This document shows positions 41,895 to 49,951 of a stretch of DNA of 64,000 bases, piece by piece. The translations under genes were made by a program, and so were the position numbers. Source of the stretch: Selenomonadaceae bacterium (lineage in GTDB: Bacteria > Bacillota > Negativicutes > Selenomonadales > Selenomonadaceae); the NCBI GenBank assembly GCA_017475745.1, contig JAFVEZ010000054.1:1-64000 (forward strand). The letters are read 5' to 3'. Within the stretch, counting starts at the first letter, position 1. Every line of letters starts with the position of its first letter. The notes under the pieces are model-generated. The model searched no databases. It was given only the letters and a program-made list of their open reading frames with translations, and was not told where the DNA came from.

Positions 41895-44120
41895 TTATCT
41901 GCCGACTTGACCGGTATTATTTACAAGCCTGTCAAGCATTTCGTCCATTGCTGTCAAGCACCTTGCACAAGCACCATAACCTTTTTGGAATTTAATCATG
42001 TTTGTAAGTTCCTCATTCCAATCAACACCGGATTCTGAAGCTTTCCAGTTCTGAATTTGTACTATCAGTGCATCTTGAGCTTCAACTTTGACATTCATAG
42101 TTTCAGAACGAAGACCGAGCTGACTCATTGAGTAATTGTAATAAGCATAGATTGAGACATCACCCAACGCACGAACTGACTCGCCGTTAGAGCGTACAGT
42201 ATATGTAACACTGTCTCCACCTTCTTCGTCATCAGTTGAACTTGTATAGATAGCTATAATGTCGCTTGAAGAAGTAGTTGTGGTTGTACCCTCTTCGTCT
42301 TCTTCATCACTTTCAGTTTCCTCAGTTTCAACAGAAACCGTAGTGCGTTGCAAGTTATTGCCTTTATCATCAGTATAACTTACCGTACCACTTGCATTTA
42401 TAGATTTGTAGATTTGTCCATCTACACCCGAATAAACCAAGAAGCCTGCACTATCTGTTGTATATGTAACAGTCTCACCTGTAGAAGCTCTTTTACCTGT
42501 GAACGTGACACTTGTGCCGCCTTCTTCTTCCTCAGTGCCTTCTTCAGAATCAGAAGAAGAAATCGTCAAGATAGTTCCATAAGCATCGACATAATACACT
42601 CCACTGGTGTCACCTTCCTCATCAGTGGTATCAGTTTCTTCAGTATCACTTGTAACAGGAGTCATTTTATAAACCACGCCGTCATCACCGCGATACACCA
42701 ATTCTTTGTCATAGGTTACGCCATTAACAACGGTAGTTGTAAATCTATCATAGTAAATATCAATCGTCTTGCCATTAGCATCATAATAGTTATAATAGAG
42801 GTCTTTGACGGCATCGCTGGTTAATTCAGTATAACCTTTTGTCATATCAAAGAAGTCACTCAACAATACTGCATTATCACCCAAAGCAGTTGAAGAGCTG
42901 TCCATTCCGGTTAAATCCGCATCGGTCTTAGCTGCGATATATTTACCGCCACCATAGGCTGCAATCTTAGGATTAACCTTAAGTTCTTCAATGATCTCAA
43001 CACCAGTTAAAGTTTCATCGTCTTTGTAGACGTAAATATGATCGGCATCTAAATTAGAATAATGAGTTCTATACTCACTGTAATCATAACTACTATATGA
43101 TACTCCAGAAGAGCCGAAGAAGTTACCACCCTCAACACCGTTGAAATCATAACCTGCTCTATGTTGAGCGTTAAAAGTGGTCAGCATCAAAGCAGCCATA
43201 TTTGCAAGATCATCTATCATCTTCTTGTTTTCATCAACAGCGTCGAATATTCCTTTTATAGAACCATTCTTTGGACTGAAAGCCGTATGAGTCTCTTTTA
43301 TCTTTATAGCACTATCCATAACACCATAGTCCACATAGTTTTCATCTGTATCTGCTGTACTACCTCTCGACACTTCAAGAGTAAGTTTGGAAGTTCTATT
43401 CACCAAAGTAGCACCATCACAAACAACAATATAATAACCATCTATCTCACTAACAGATATGTCTATATACTTTGAAAGCTGATCGCACACTAAATCTCTT
43501 TGATCCCTCAAATCGTTTGCTGAAGAGCCGTTTGCTTCCATTGTAACAATATTTTTGTTATATTGCACAATCTTAGAGGTGAGTTCGTTGATATTATCAA
43601 CTCTCATTCCAAGCTCTTCATACAGCGCATCCATTTGATTCACCAAGTCATCTTTGGCGCGGTGCATCATGTCACACAATACTGCTCCTTTACCGACAAC
43701 AGCTTCACGTTCAGCATTGCCGCTTGCTTTAGTTGAAAGAGATTTCCAAGACTCATAAAACTCTTGCATAGCTTTCTGTATTCCGGTTGTCTCAGTGTCA
43801 TAAAAGGTAGTTTCTATCTTTTGGTAATTCATCTGCATTATATTATTGTACTCTTGAGTTGATGCTTCCTGACGATATTGAGTATCTGCATAGATATTCC
43901 TTGCACGCAGAATTGAAGTAGAATCAACACCTGTGCCAACGGCAACTTGACCGTAGAGCGAACCTTGCATTTGACACATCGTTGCTGCCAAGTTCACACT
44001 TTGACGCGAGTAACCTTCCGTGCTGGCATTTGTTATATTATGTCCTACGGTATCAAGAGACAGTTGATTTGCAAAAATGCCTCTTACCATCGTATTGAGA
44101 CCAGTAAATGTAGATCTCAT
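41895..44120 (-). CDS. flgK: Flagellar hook-associated protein FlgK (HAP1)
   Basis: This encodes 741 residues. The N-terminus has FTGLNTMVRGIFANQLSLDTVGHNITNASTEGYSRQ, the classic rod/hook/HAP motif, and the C-terminus has QIQNWKASESGVDWNEELTNMIKFQKGYGACARCL, both forming the coiled D0 domain. The exposed middle carries four acidic, Ser/Thr-rich stretches at about 490-503, 518-536, 598-610 and 627-634, separated by beta-type segments (VYYVDAYGTILTI; GFLVYSGVDGQIYKS). AAGGAAGTG precedes the ATG. Confidence 0.94.
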   Translation of the reverse strand: MRSTFTGLNTMVRGIFANQLSLDTVGHNITNASTEGYSRQSVNLAATMCQMQGSLYGQVAVGTGVDSTSILRARNIYADTQYRQEASTQEYNNIMQMNYQKIETTFYDTETTGIQKAMQEFYESWKSLSTKASGNAEREAVVGKGAVLCDMMHRAKDDLVNQMDALYEELGMRVDNINELTSKIVQYNKNIVTMEANGSSANDLRDQRDLVCDQLSKYIDISVSEIDGYYIVVCDGATLVNRTSKLTLEVSRGSTADTDENYVDYGVMDSAIKIKETHTAFSPKNGSIKGIFDAVDENKKMIDDLANMAALMLTTFNAQHRAGYDFNGVEGGNFFGSSGVSYSSYDYSEYRTHYSNLDADHIYVYKDDETLTGVEIIEELKVNPKIAAYGGGKYIAAKTDADLTGMDSSSTALGDNAVLLSDFFDMTKGYTELTSDAVKDLYYNYYDANGKTIDIYYDRFTTTVVNGVTYDKELVYRGDDGVVYKMTPVTSDTEETDTTDEEGDTSGVYYVDAYGTILTISSSDSEEGTEEEEGGTSVTFTGKRASTGETVTYTTDSAGFLVYSGVDGQIYKSINASGTVSYTDDKGNNLQRTTVSVETEETESDEEDEEGTTTTTSSSDIIAIYTSSTDDEEGGDSVTYTVRSNGESVRALGDVSIYAYYNYSMSQLGLRSETMNVKVEAQDALIVQIQNWKASESGVDWNEELTNMIKFQKGYGACARCLTAMDEMLDRLVNNTGQVGR

Positions 44121-44141
44121 TTTATCACTTCCTTTGATTAA

Positions 44142-44606
44142 TTAAGCGTGTGCGTCAAAAACACGGTGCCTTTGGTGCTGTCCCAATTCTCTTCCTGAAC
44201 TGTAGATATCATCTGCTACAGTCTGTGACATCACATTGATATTAAAATCAATAAATTTCTTACTATTTGTCATCAAGCGTGCAACGTTAGTGATCTGATG
44301 ACGAAGACGTTTTTGCAACTCTCCAACTTGATTCAGCAGTCTATTCGCAACATCGCGTTCAACTCCTGCAGGTTGCATTTCAATGAAGGTCTTCATATTA
44401 TCAACACTCATTGTCTTTAGAAACTCGCTTATAACAGAATCATTCTTTGATAAATCCCGCATTAAAGGCTCAACCTTTTGAACGGAAGAAGTAACATCAA
44501 AACCTGAACGAGCTTCTTTAAAAGCATCACTAAGATTATTAAAAATTTCACTCAATCGGCTGCAGAGGATCATTTGCTCTCGCAGCAGTTTTATTACCTT
44601 ATCCAT
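44142..44606 (-). CDS. Helical flagellar-cluster protein, FlgN-like
   Basis: This encodes 154 residues, predicted helical throughout (MDKVIKLLREQMILCSRLSEIF; LNQVGELQKRLRHQITNVARLM). It sits between flgN and flgK, a position not filled in Bacillus. Size and composition suggest an export chaperone related to FlgN, but no firm motif is seen. GAGGTG precedes the ATG, and the gene is spaced as part of the same operon. Confidence 0.6.
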   Translation of the reverse strand: MDKVIKLLREQMILCSRLSEIFNNLSDAFKEARSGFDVTSSVQKVEPLMRDLSKNDSVISEFLKTMSVDNMKTFIEMQPAGVERDVANRLLNQVGELQKRLRHQITNVARLMTNSKKFIDFNINVMSQTVADDIYSSGRELGQHQRHRVFDAHA

Positions 44607-44639
44607 ATTTCACCTCTGCAATTAAATAAATATTTTTCA

Positions 44640-45137
44640 CTAGGCTTTAAAATCAAATTTTTTCTTGTGAGTTACAATATCATTGCCACCGCTGCCATAG
44701 GTCGGTTCCACCGTTGCACCACCGATCTTATTAAGATGATACTTGACGGCATTAAGAGCACTCTGTGCAAGGATTTGATTGTTATCTCTCAGCATTATGG
44801 TCTGTTCGACTTTCTTGGTAAGATTTTTGTGTAAATTCTTTAAACGTTCCTCAACTGCTCGCATCGGTGCCAAATTAAACAAATCTTCCATTTTACTGTC
44901 AAGTTTAATAGTAGGTTCCGACTTAGAGAGATTTATAAGCAAATCTCCACGCTGTTTCTCAAGTTTCTGTATCTTTGCCGTCAGTAGTTGTTCCTCGTCA
45001 AGAATTTTGGCAAGATCGTCCATATCTATAGTAACAAGTGCTTTATGCTTACGTTCACCCAATTCTATTGCTTTATCATAAGCAACATTAATCTTTCCGA
45101 AAACATCAAGCAAATTTTGCCACATTGAAATATCCAT
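44640..45137 (-). CDS. flgN: Flagellar export chaperone FlgN
   Basis: This encodes 165 residues. FlgN keeps FlgK and FlgL in an export-ready state. The FlgN pattern is visible: WQNLLDVFGKINVAYDKAIELGERKHKAL, then DMDDLAKILDEEQLLTAKIQKLEKQRGDLL, followed by a coiled coil. The C-terminus is glycine-rich and basic. ATG 45137, just after GAGGTGG, is chosen; ATG 45125 is further away. It starts 8 nt after flgM and precedes the FlgN-like gene and flgK, as expected. Confidence 0.8.
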   Translation of the reverse strand: MDISMWQNLLDVFGKINVAYDKAIELGERKHKALVTIDMDDLAKILDEEQLLTAKIQKLEKQRGDLLINLSKSEPTIKLDSKMEDLFNLAPMRAVEERLKNLHKNLTKKVEQTIMLRDNNQILAQSALNAVKYHLNKIGGATVEPTYGSGGNDIVTHKKKFDFKA

Positions 45138-45145
45138 AACCCACC

Positions 45146-45436
45146 TCAAAAGTGATTTGAAATTATGCTGGCTGCTATATTCTCAGACTCAATGTTATAG
45201 CCGCCTTCTTCAATTTTGCGACTGTATTCGTCAACCTTATCTTGGCGGATTTCGCTTTCTCCCTGAAGTTTCTTTAACATATCTTTAAAGGTTTGTGCCT
45301 CTTTGGAGATGATCATTTCATCTTTAAAACTCTTTACTTTTTTGTTGCGGCTTGCATCGTTTGACTGATTTGTTGCAATCACAGCATTTGCCGTATAAAG
45401 ATTGGAAAAATTGTTTATATTGTTGTTAATAATCAT
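45146..45436 (-). CDS. flgM: Anti-sigma-28 factor FlgM
   Basis: This 96-residue protein is polar and mostly disordered in the first half, with a helical C-terminal half (VDEYSRKIEEGGYNIESENIAASII) that would bind the flagellar sigma factor. It starts MIINNNINNFSNLY with AGGTGGTG upstream; the open frame is 4 codons longer but without a site. It heads the flgM-flgN operon below a terminator, as in Bacillus. Confidence 0.88.
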   Translation of the reverse strand: MIINNNINNFSNLYTANAVIATNQSNDASRNKKVKSFKDEMIISKEAQTFKDMLKKLQGESEIRQDKVDEYSRKIEEGGYNIESENIAASIISNHF

Positions 45437-45521
45437 CTTTTTCACCACCTATGTTCGTTTATTGCTGCTTTCCTTGCTGCGATTACATGACAGTCATCCA
45501 TTCTGTCTTATATAATGTATC

Positions 45522-45556
45522 GAAAAAAAAAGCAGGTGTTTTAATTCCTGCCTTTT
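45522..45556 (-). terminator. Intrinsic terminator between the YvyF-like gene and flgM
   Basis: The plus-strand segments AAAGCAGG (45529-45536) and CCTGCCTT (45547-45554) form a stem. On the minus strand the stem is followed by nine T. flgM must therefore have its own start site or rely on readthrough. Confidence 0.75.
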
Positions 45557-45648
45557 ATCAAATTCTTTTGTTTTCTTTTAAATTCTCTTCTTTTTAAGGC
45601 TTTACTACCCTAATCATATTAACGTAAGTGACAGCATCAAAATAACAT

Positions 45649-46062
45649 TTATTTTGTTGCTGGTTTCTTCAAATCCTTGGAATACATTCCGTGTCCTCTG
45701 TCAGCTTCTCTCTGTTCAGCTATTTTGGCATGAACTCCTTGCAGTTCTTCCTGCATTTCTTTCATGCAATTCTCACAGAATTTACCTGACATTATCAATG
45801 TGCCACATTTTTTGCAAGGATAACTGTAATTTATTCCTTCTTGAATAAAACGACCTTCTTCTATAAGGCGACGAACAATAGGTTCAGCTACGCCTGTTGC
45901 CTCAAGAATCTCATATACTTTGCATTTAGGATTATCGCGCACATATTCGATTACTTTCATTTCATCGTCAGCTTGTTTATCAAGACAAGCAGGACAGACT
46001 TTTCCTCCTGTTGACATAAAAACTCTGCCACAAATCTGGCAATTTTTTAATTTTGCACCCAT
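45649..46062 (-). CDS. YvyF-like (TIGR03826-type) flagellar operon protein, copy 1
   Basis: This encodes 137 residues. An N-terminal zinc ribbon (CQICGRVF, CPACLDK), a helix-turn-helix-like middle (VIEYVRDNPKCKVYEILEATGVAEPIVRRLIEEG) and a second zinc ribbon (CKKCGTLI, CENCMKE) match the YvyF family, which lies just upstream of flgM in Firmicutes. Function is unsettled; a regulatory role is often assumed. A paralogue lies at 47430, with a GspF-type gene between the two. Confidence 0.85.
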   Translation of the reverse strand: MGAKLKNCQICGRVFMSTGGKVCPACLDKQADDEMKVIEYVRDNPKCKVYEILEATGVAEPIVRRLIEEGRFIQEGINYSYPCKKCGTLIMSGKFCENCMKEMQEELQGVHAKIAEQREADRGHGMYSKDLKKPATK

Positions 46063-46202
46063 TACTCTATGTGGACTGATAATAGATTTAAACTATTATA
46101 CAGCCGCTCTCCTTCCTTCAAAAGTTCAGTTATTTAATTTTATCATAAACTAAATTTTCTGTCCATATTTAATGGAAATATTGACTTTAACTTTTATCAA
46201 AA

Positions 46203-47399
46203 TTAAACATCTATACTTAAAACAGGTAGTATGACTGAAAATACTATCAACGCAACTATTAAACCCACAAATAGCGTGCCAAAGATTTCTGCTTTGATTG
46301 GAATCTGACTTGATAGTTCCTCTACTTCAAATTCGCTCATCATTTCACAACGTCTCAACATATCCGGCAAAGTGCCACTTGTCTCTCCTGTAGTAATGAG
46401 ACCTTGATACTCCGGTGGAAATATTTTACTGTGAATTTGACCGCCACGCTCCACCTCATGTTTAATATCAATCCAACTTGCTCTAATGTAATGATTGGAA
46501 GTCGATCTTGCCACCATATCTATTGACTCATCTATCTGAACACCACTTTCAAGCAGAAATGACAATGATCCAAAGTCATTCATCCATTCGCGCTGACTTA
46601 TCAATCTACCTACAAATGGCATTTTTAGTATGCAACGATCAATGAACAACCTTATTAAAGAAAAATTTTTGTAAATCCACAGACAGCCAATAACAATCAA
46701 TATTACTGACATTATAATTATCATAATATTATCTGAAATAAATATTGCAGTTGACATAAATATTTGTGTCAGTAATGGTAAAGAGGTGCCTTGACTCTCA
46801 AAGAAGGTTGCAAAAGTCGGTAAGACGACATTTATTATAATCGTCATTGATATTGCTGCAACAATCAGAACGAAAAGAGGATAGTAGAGCGCCGATTGTA
46901 ATTTTTTACGTGACTTATAATTTTTCTCAAGACGATCAGCAAGTTTTTCAGAGATTTCCTGCATACGTCCACTTCGTTGTGCAATCAATATCATCTGTAT
47001 CACATTGTAAGAGAATACAGATTTATGCTTTTCCATAGCTTCAGCAAGAGTTTTGCCTAGTTCTATTTCCTCAAGCATGGATTTTATGATTTGTTGTTGA
47101 GACTTGTCTTTGGTTGAGAGCAAGAATAAATTTAGAGCATCTTTAAGATTCATAACATCAAGAGTAGTTGAAAGCTGGCGAAAAAATAAGCTTACCCATT
47201 TTTCACCAACCTTGAATTTTTCAAGATGTTCGACAATTTTCTCTGATAGCTTCGTTTCTGACTCTTTCAGATCAACAGCAATCAACCCTTGATTTTGCAG
47301 TATTATGTAGGCTTCTCTCTCGTTTTCTGCATTTAGTTCGCCTTCTTGAAAGTTTTTGGAACGATCATAAGCACCATAACGATATTTTTTTATTACCAT
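46203..47399 (-). CDS. Type II secretion / type IV pilus inner-membrane platform protein (GspF/PilC family)
   Basis: This encodes 398 residues. Two copies of the T2SSF domain are seen: about 68-190 with FFRQLSTTLDVMNLKDALNLF and about 270-390 with NDFGSLSFLLESGVQIDESIDMVA and GLITTGETSGTLPDMLRR. Three membrane segments follow the first copy and end the second. It would form the platform on which pseudopilins assemble. ATG 47399 or 47402 is likelier than GTG 47405, which overlaps the AGGTG site. No ATPase or pseudopilin gene is next to it; the secretin is at 61 kb. Confidence 0.9.
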   Translation of the reverse strand: MVIKKYRYGAYDRSKNFQEGELNAENEREAYIILQNQGLIAVDLKESETKLSEKIVEHLEKFKVGEKWVSLFFRQLSTTLDVMNLKDALNLFLLSTKDKSQQQIIKSMLEEIELGKTLAEAMEKHKSVFSYNVIQMILIAQRSGRMQEISEKLADRLEKNYKSRKKLQSALYYPLFVLIVAAISMTIIINVVLPTFATFFESQGTSLPLLTQIFMSTAIFISDNIMIIIMSVILIVIGCLWIYKNFSLIRLFIDRCILKMPFVGRLISQREWMNDFGSLSFLLESGVQIDESIDMVARSTSNHYIRASWIDIKHEVERGGQIHSKIFPPEYQGLITTGETSGTLPDMLRRCEMMSEFEVEELSSQIPIKAEIFGTLFVGLIVALIVFSVILPVLSIDV

Positions 47400-47429
47400 C
47401 ATCACCTGAAGTTGTTTTAAGCAAATTTA

Positions 47430-47960
47430 TTATCTTCTACCGATTGTTCTATTGTCACGTTTGCTCACAATCGTCTCATAAGTACCTCGACGATTACTTC
47501 TACTTTTTTCTATTTCAAATTCTTTTTCTGCTTGAGCATCTAGCTTCTCAATGGTTGTCATTTTAGATATTGGTTTATTGCTGATACCCATTCTTATTGC
47601 CATTTGATCTGCCATTTTTTTGGTCTCGTTTCTTAATTTGCTTAAACAATCGCTGCAGTACGTTCCATTTCTGATAGGTTTGCCGCAAGATTGGCAGGGA
47701 TAGTATAAATCGTTCCTCTCTACATTTGCGAAGAGTCCTTTGGCTATCATATTTTTTACAAATTTATCGGTAACACCCAATGTTTCTATGACTTCAGATA
47801 TGGGACAACCTTGGTGTTCACGAACGTAATCCAGTACCATGCGTTCTTTCTCTTCTTCTTTAATCATACAATCTCTACAAATTTTTTCGCCTCTGGTTGC
47901 TACAAACATCTTACCGCAATTTGCACAATTCTTCAATTTTTGTGGAAGCTTTAACGCCAT
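47430..47960 (-). CDS. YvyF-like zinc-ribbon protein, copy 2
   Basis: This 176-residue paralogue of the gene at 45649 has a zinc ribbon CANCGKMF ... CRDCMIKE, a winged-helix-like middle (LDYVREHQGCPISEVIETLGVTDKFVKNMIAKG), a second ribbon CQSCGKPI ... CSDCLSK, and a basic tail (SRSNRRGTYETIVSKRDNRT). GAGGTG is 6 nt before ATG 47960; the frame is open 8 codons earlier. It heads the unit with the GspF-type gene. Function unknown. Confidence 0.82.
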   Translation of the reverse strand: MALKLPQKLKNCANCGKMFVATRGEKICRDCMIKEEEKERMVLDYVREHQGCPISEVIETLGVTDKFVKNMIAKGLFANVERNDLYYPCQSCGKPIRNGTYCSDCLSKLRNETKKMADQMAIRMGISNKPISKMTTIEKLDAQAEKEFEIEKSRSNRRGTYETIVSKRDNRTIGRR

Positions 47961-48054
47961 CGTGTTCACCTCAAAATAAAACAAATTACAAATAACGTTT
48001 AATATAATGTTCTTACCTATTTTACGCCCATTTTACTTTTATGTCAATCACCAT

Positions 48055-48085
48055 ATAAAAACCGCCCGCGAAGAATCGCAAGGCG
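48055..48085 (-). terminator. Terminator after the first amino-acid-binding lipoprotein
   Basis: On the minus strand, GCCTTGCG pairs with CGCGGGC around a 6-nt loop, with one bulge and one G-T pair, followed by GG and a run of five T (plus-strand A at 48057-48061). Confidence 0.65.
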
Positions 48086-48119
48086 ATCTATATAAAGTTA
48101 ATTATATTTGTTAATCTGT

Positions 48120-49007
48120 TTATTGATATTTGGATTTAATTAAATCTTTTCCAAACCATTGCTCAGAAATTTTCTTGGCAGTACCGTCTTTGACCATCTC
48201 GTCAAAGACCTTCTGGACTTCATCGCGAAGATTAGTGTCATCTTTGCGGAAAGCAATGCCAAACTGGCTTACAGGACCGATCACTACATCAAGAGCAACG
48301 ATCTTTTCAGGTTGTTGGCTCACACCGGCATTTTCATCTTTGGCAACGGCATCAATATTGCCCTTCTCCAAATCTCTAAAGACAATTTTACTCATGTAAT
48401 AACGACCAACAATCTCATCACCGACAACGGCATCAATTCTACCGTTTTCTAAATCCATGAAGGCACTAGTGAAATCACTGTAAGTTTTAAGTTCGGCAAA
48501 ACTGCTTTTAAGCCCTTCATTCTTATTAAAATAATCTTCAGCAGTTGAGGCGGACTGTGTGCCGACTATCTTGCCGGCGAGGTCTGCTTCACTATTGATA
48601 GTACTTGGCGATTCAGTATGGCGGACAAATACTATCTGACGGTTGTCCATATAAGGAGCGCTGAAGAGCATATTCTCTTGACGCTCAGGAGTAATATCAA
48701 GACCATTCCAGAGCACATCAATTCGCTTGGATTTAAGTTCTGCCTCTTTACTGGACCAATCAATGGCCTTAAATTCAACATCACGGCCAAGACGACTTGC
48801 GGCTTCTTTTGCTAAATCAACATCAAAGCCGGTAATTTCATTCTTGTCATCTCTGAAACCCATTGGTGGGAACTCATCATCAAGACCGACAACGATTTTA
48901 CCACTATTGGATCCACCTGCACCGTTACTGTTGGCATCTCCACCGCAGCCGGTTATGACCGTTGTAGCTGCAAGCAGTGCAGTCAAAACTAAACCTTTGA
49001 TTTTCAC
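48120..49007 (-). CDS. Amino acid ABC transporter substrate-binding lipoprotein, copy 1
   Basis: This encodes 295 residues. A lipoprotein signal (TVITGCGG, lipobox Cys about 21) is followed by the polar-amino-acid-binding fold of SBP family 3: IVVGLDDEFPPMGFRDD, ITGFDVDLAKEAASRLGR, the hinge at MDNRQIVFVRH, and LENGRIDAVVGDE. It captures an amino acid outside the inner membrane for an ABC permease, which is not encoded nearby. The start is GTG 49007 with AGGAGG upstream. Ligand not determinable. Confidence 0.92.
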   Translation of the reverse strand: MKIKGLVLTALLAATTVITGCGGDANSNGAGGSNSGKIVVGLDDEFPPMGFRDDKNEITGFDVDLAKEAASRLGRDVEFKAIDWSSKEAELKSKRIDVLWNGLDITPERQENMLFSAPYMDNRQIVFVRHTESPSTINSEADLAGKIVGTQSASTAEDYFNKNEGLKSSFAELKTYSDFTSAFMDLENGRIDAVVGDEIVGRYYMSKIVFRDLEKGNIDAVAKDENAGVSQQPEKIVALDVVIGPVSQFGIAFRKDDTNLRDEVQKVFDEMVKDGTAKKISEQWFGKDLIKSKYQ

Positions 49008-49051
49008 TTAAAGATTCCTCCTAAATTTTTAGTTGGTATGATATTCAGCAA

Positions 49052-49870
49052 TTATTTGCTGAGAATTAAATCTTTGCCAAACCATTTTTTAGAAATCCTT
49101 TTTGCTGTACCGTCTTTAACCATTGAATCAAATGCTTGCTGAACTTCATTACAAAGGGCTGTATCATCTTTTCTGAAGCCAATGGCAATCTCGCCCATCT
49201 CACCGATTGGTACATCAAGTGCATCAATTTTATTGTCAATACCATTTCTAAACACGTAGTAACGACCGTTAATTTCATCAGCAATAACAGCGTCTATTTT
49301 TCTTTCTGCCAAGTCATTGAAGGCCATCGCATTATCGCTATACCTTCGTAACTCCTTTAATGTGTACCTGAGTTCATTGTCAAGATTTAAATGTGTCTCG
49401 GCAGTAGAATCCGCTTGAACACCTATTATTGATCCTGCCAACTTACTCTTGTTTGTGATTAAACTTAACTGATTGCTATGATGAACGAACACGATTTGAC
49501 CGCTTTTCATATAAGGTTTTGAAAACAAAATGTATCGTTCACGATCGCCGATTATCTCCAAACCATTCCAGATAATGTCAATACTTCCGGAATTTAATTC
49601 ATTCTCCTTGTTTGACCAATCAATAGGTTTAAATTCAACTTCACGACCAAGCCGCTTCATAGTTTCTTTAGCAAGGTCTATATCAAATCCAACTATATTT
49701 CCGGCTTCATCTTTAAAGCCAAAAGGCGGGAAATTCTCATCAAAACCTATTATAATCTTACCTTTGGCAGTTGAGTTTGTATTGATATTATTTTGAGATT
49801 GTTCTCCACAGCCCGCACCTATAAGCAGCATAACGACTGCAAAAATCATAATTATAACTCTGTACTTCAT
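49052..49870 (-). CDS. Amino acid ABC transporter substrate-binding lipoprotein, copy 2
   Basis: This 272-residue paralogue of the downstream gene has lipobox LIGAGCGE, IIIGFDENFPPFGFKDE, IVGFDIDLAKETMKRLGR, IIWNGLEI and LAERKIDAVIADE. The shared EVEFKPIDWS(N/S)KE(N/A)EL stretch shows a tandem duplication. The two genes differ mainly in the loop before the last helices. GAGGAGG precedes the ATG, and the 44-nt gap suggests one transcript. No permease or ATPase gene lies in the window. Confidence 0.92.
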   Translation of the reverse strand: MKYRVIIMIFAVVMLLIGAGCGEQSQNNINTNSTAKGKIIIGFDENFPPFGFKDEAGNIVGFDIDLAKETMKRLGREVEFKPIDWSNKENELNSGSIDIIWNGLEIIGDRERYILFSKPYMKSGQIVFVHHSNQLSLITNKSKLAGSIIGVQADSTAETHLNLDNELRYTLKELRRYSDNAMAFNDLAERKIDAVIADEINGRYYVFRNGIDNKIDALDVPIGEMGEIAIGFRKDDTALCNEVQQAFDSMVKDGTAKRISKKWFGKDLILSK

Positions 49871-49951
49871 ATCAATACCTCCTCAATCACAAAACATTTG
49901 AATTATACTATCATGGAGTGTATATTGCAAGCATTTATTAACCATGATAAA

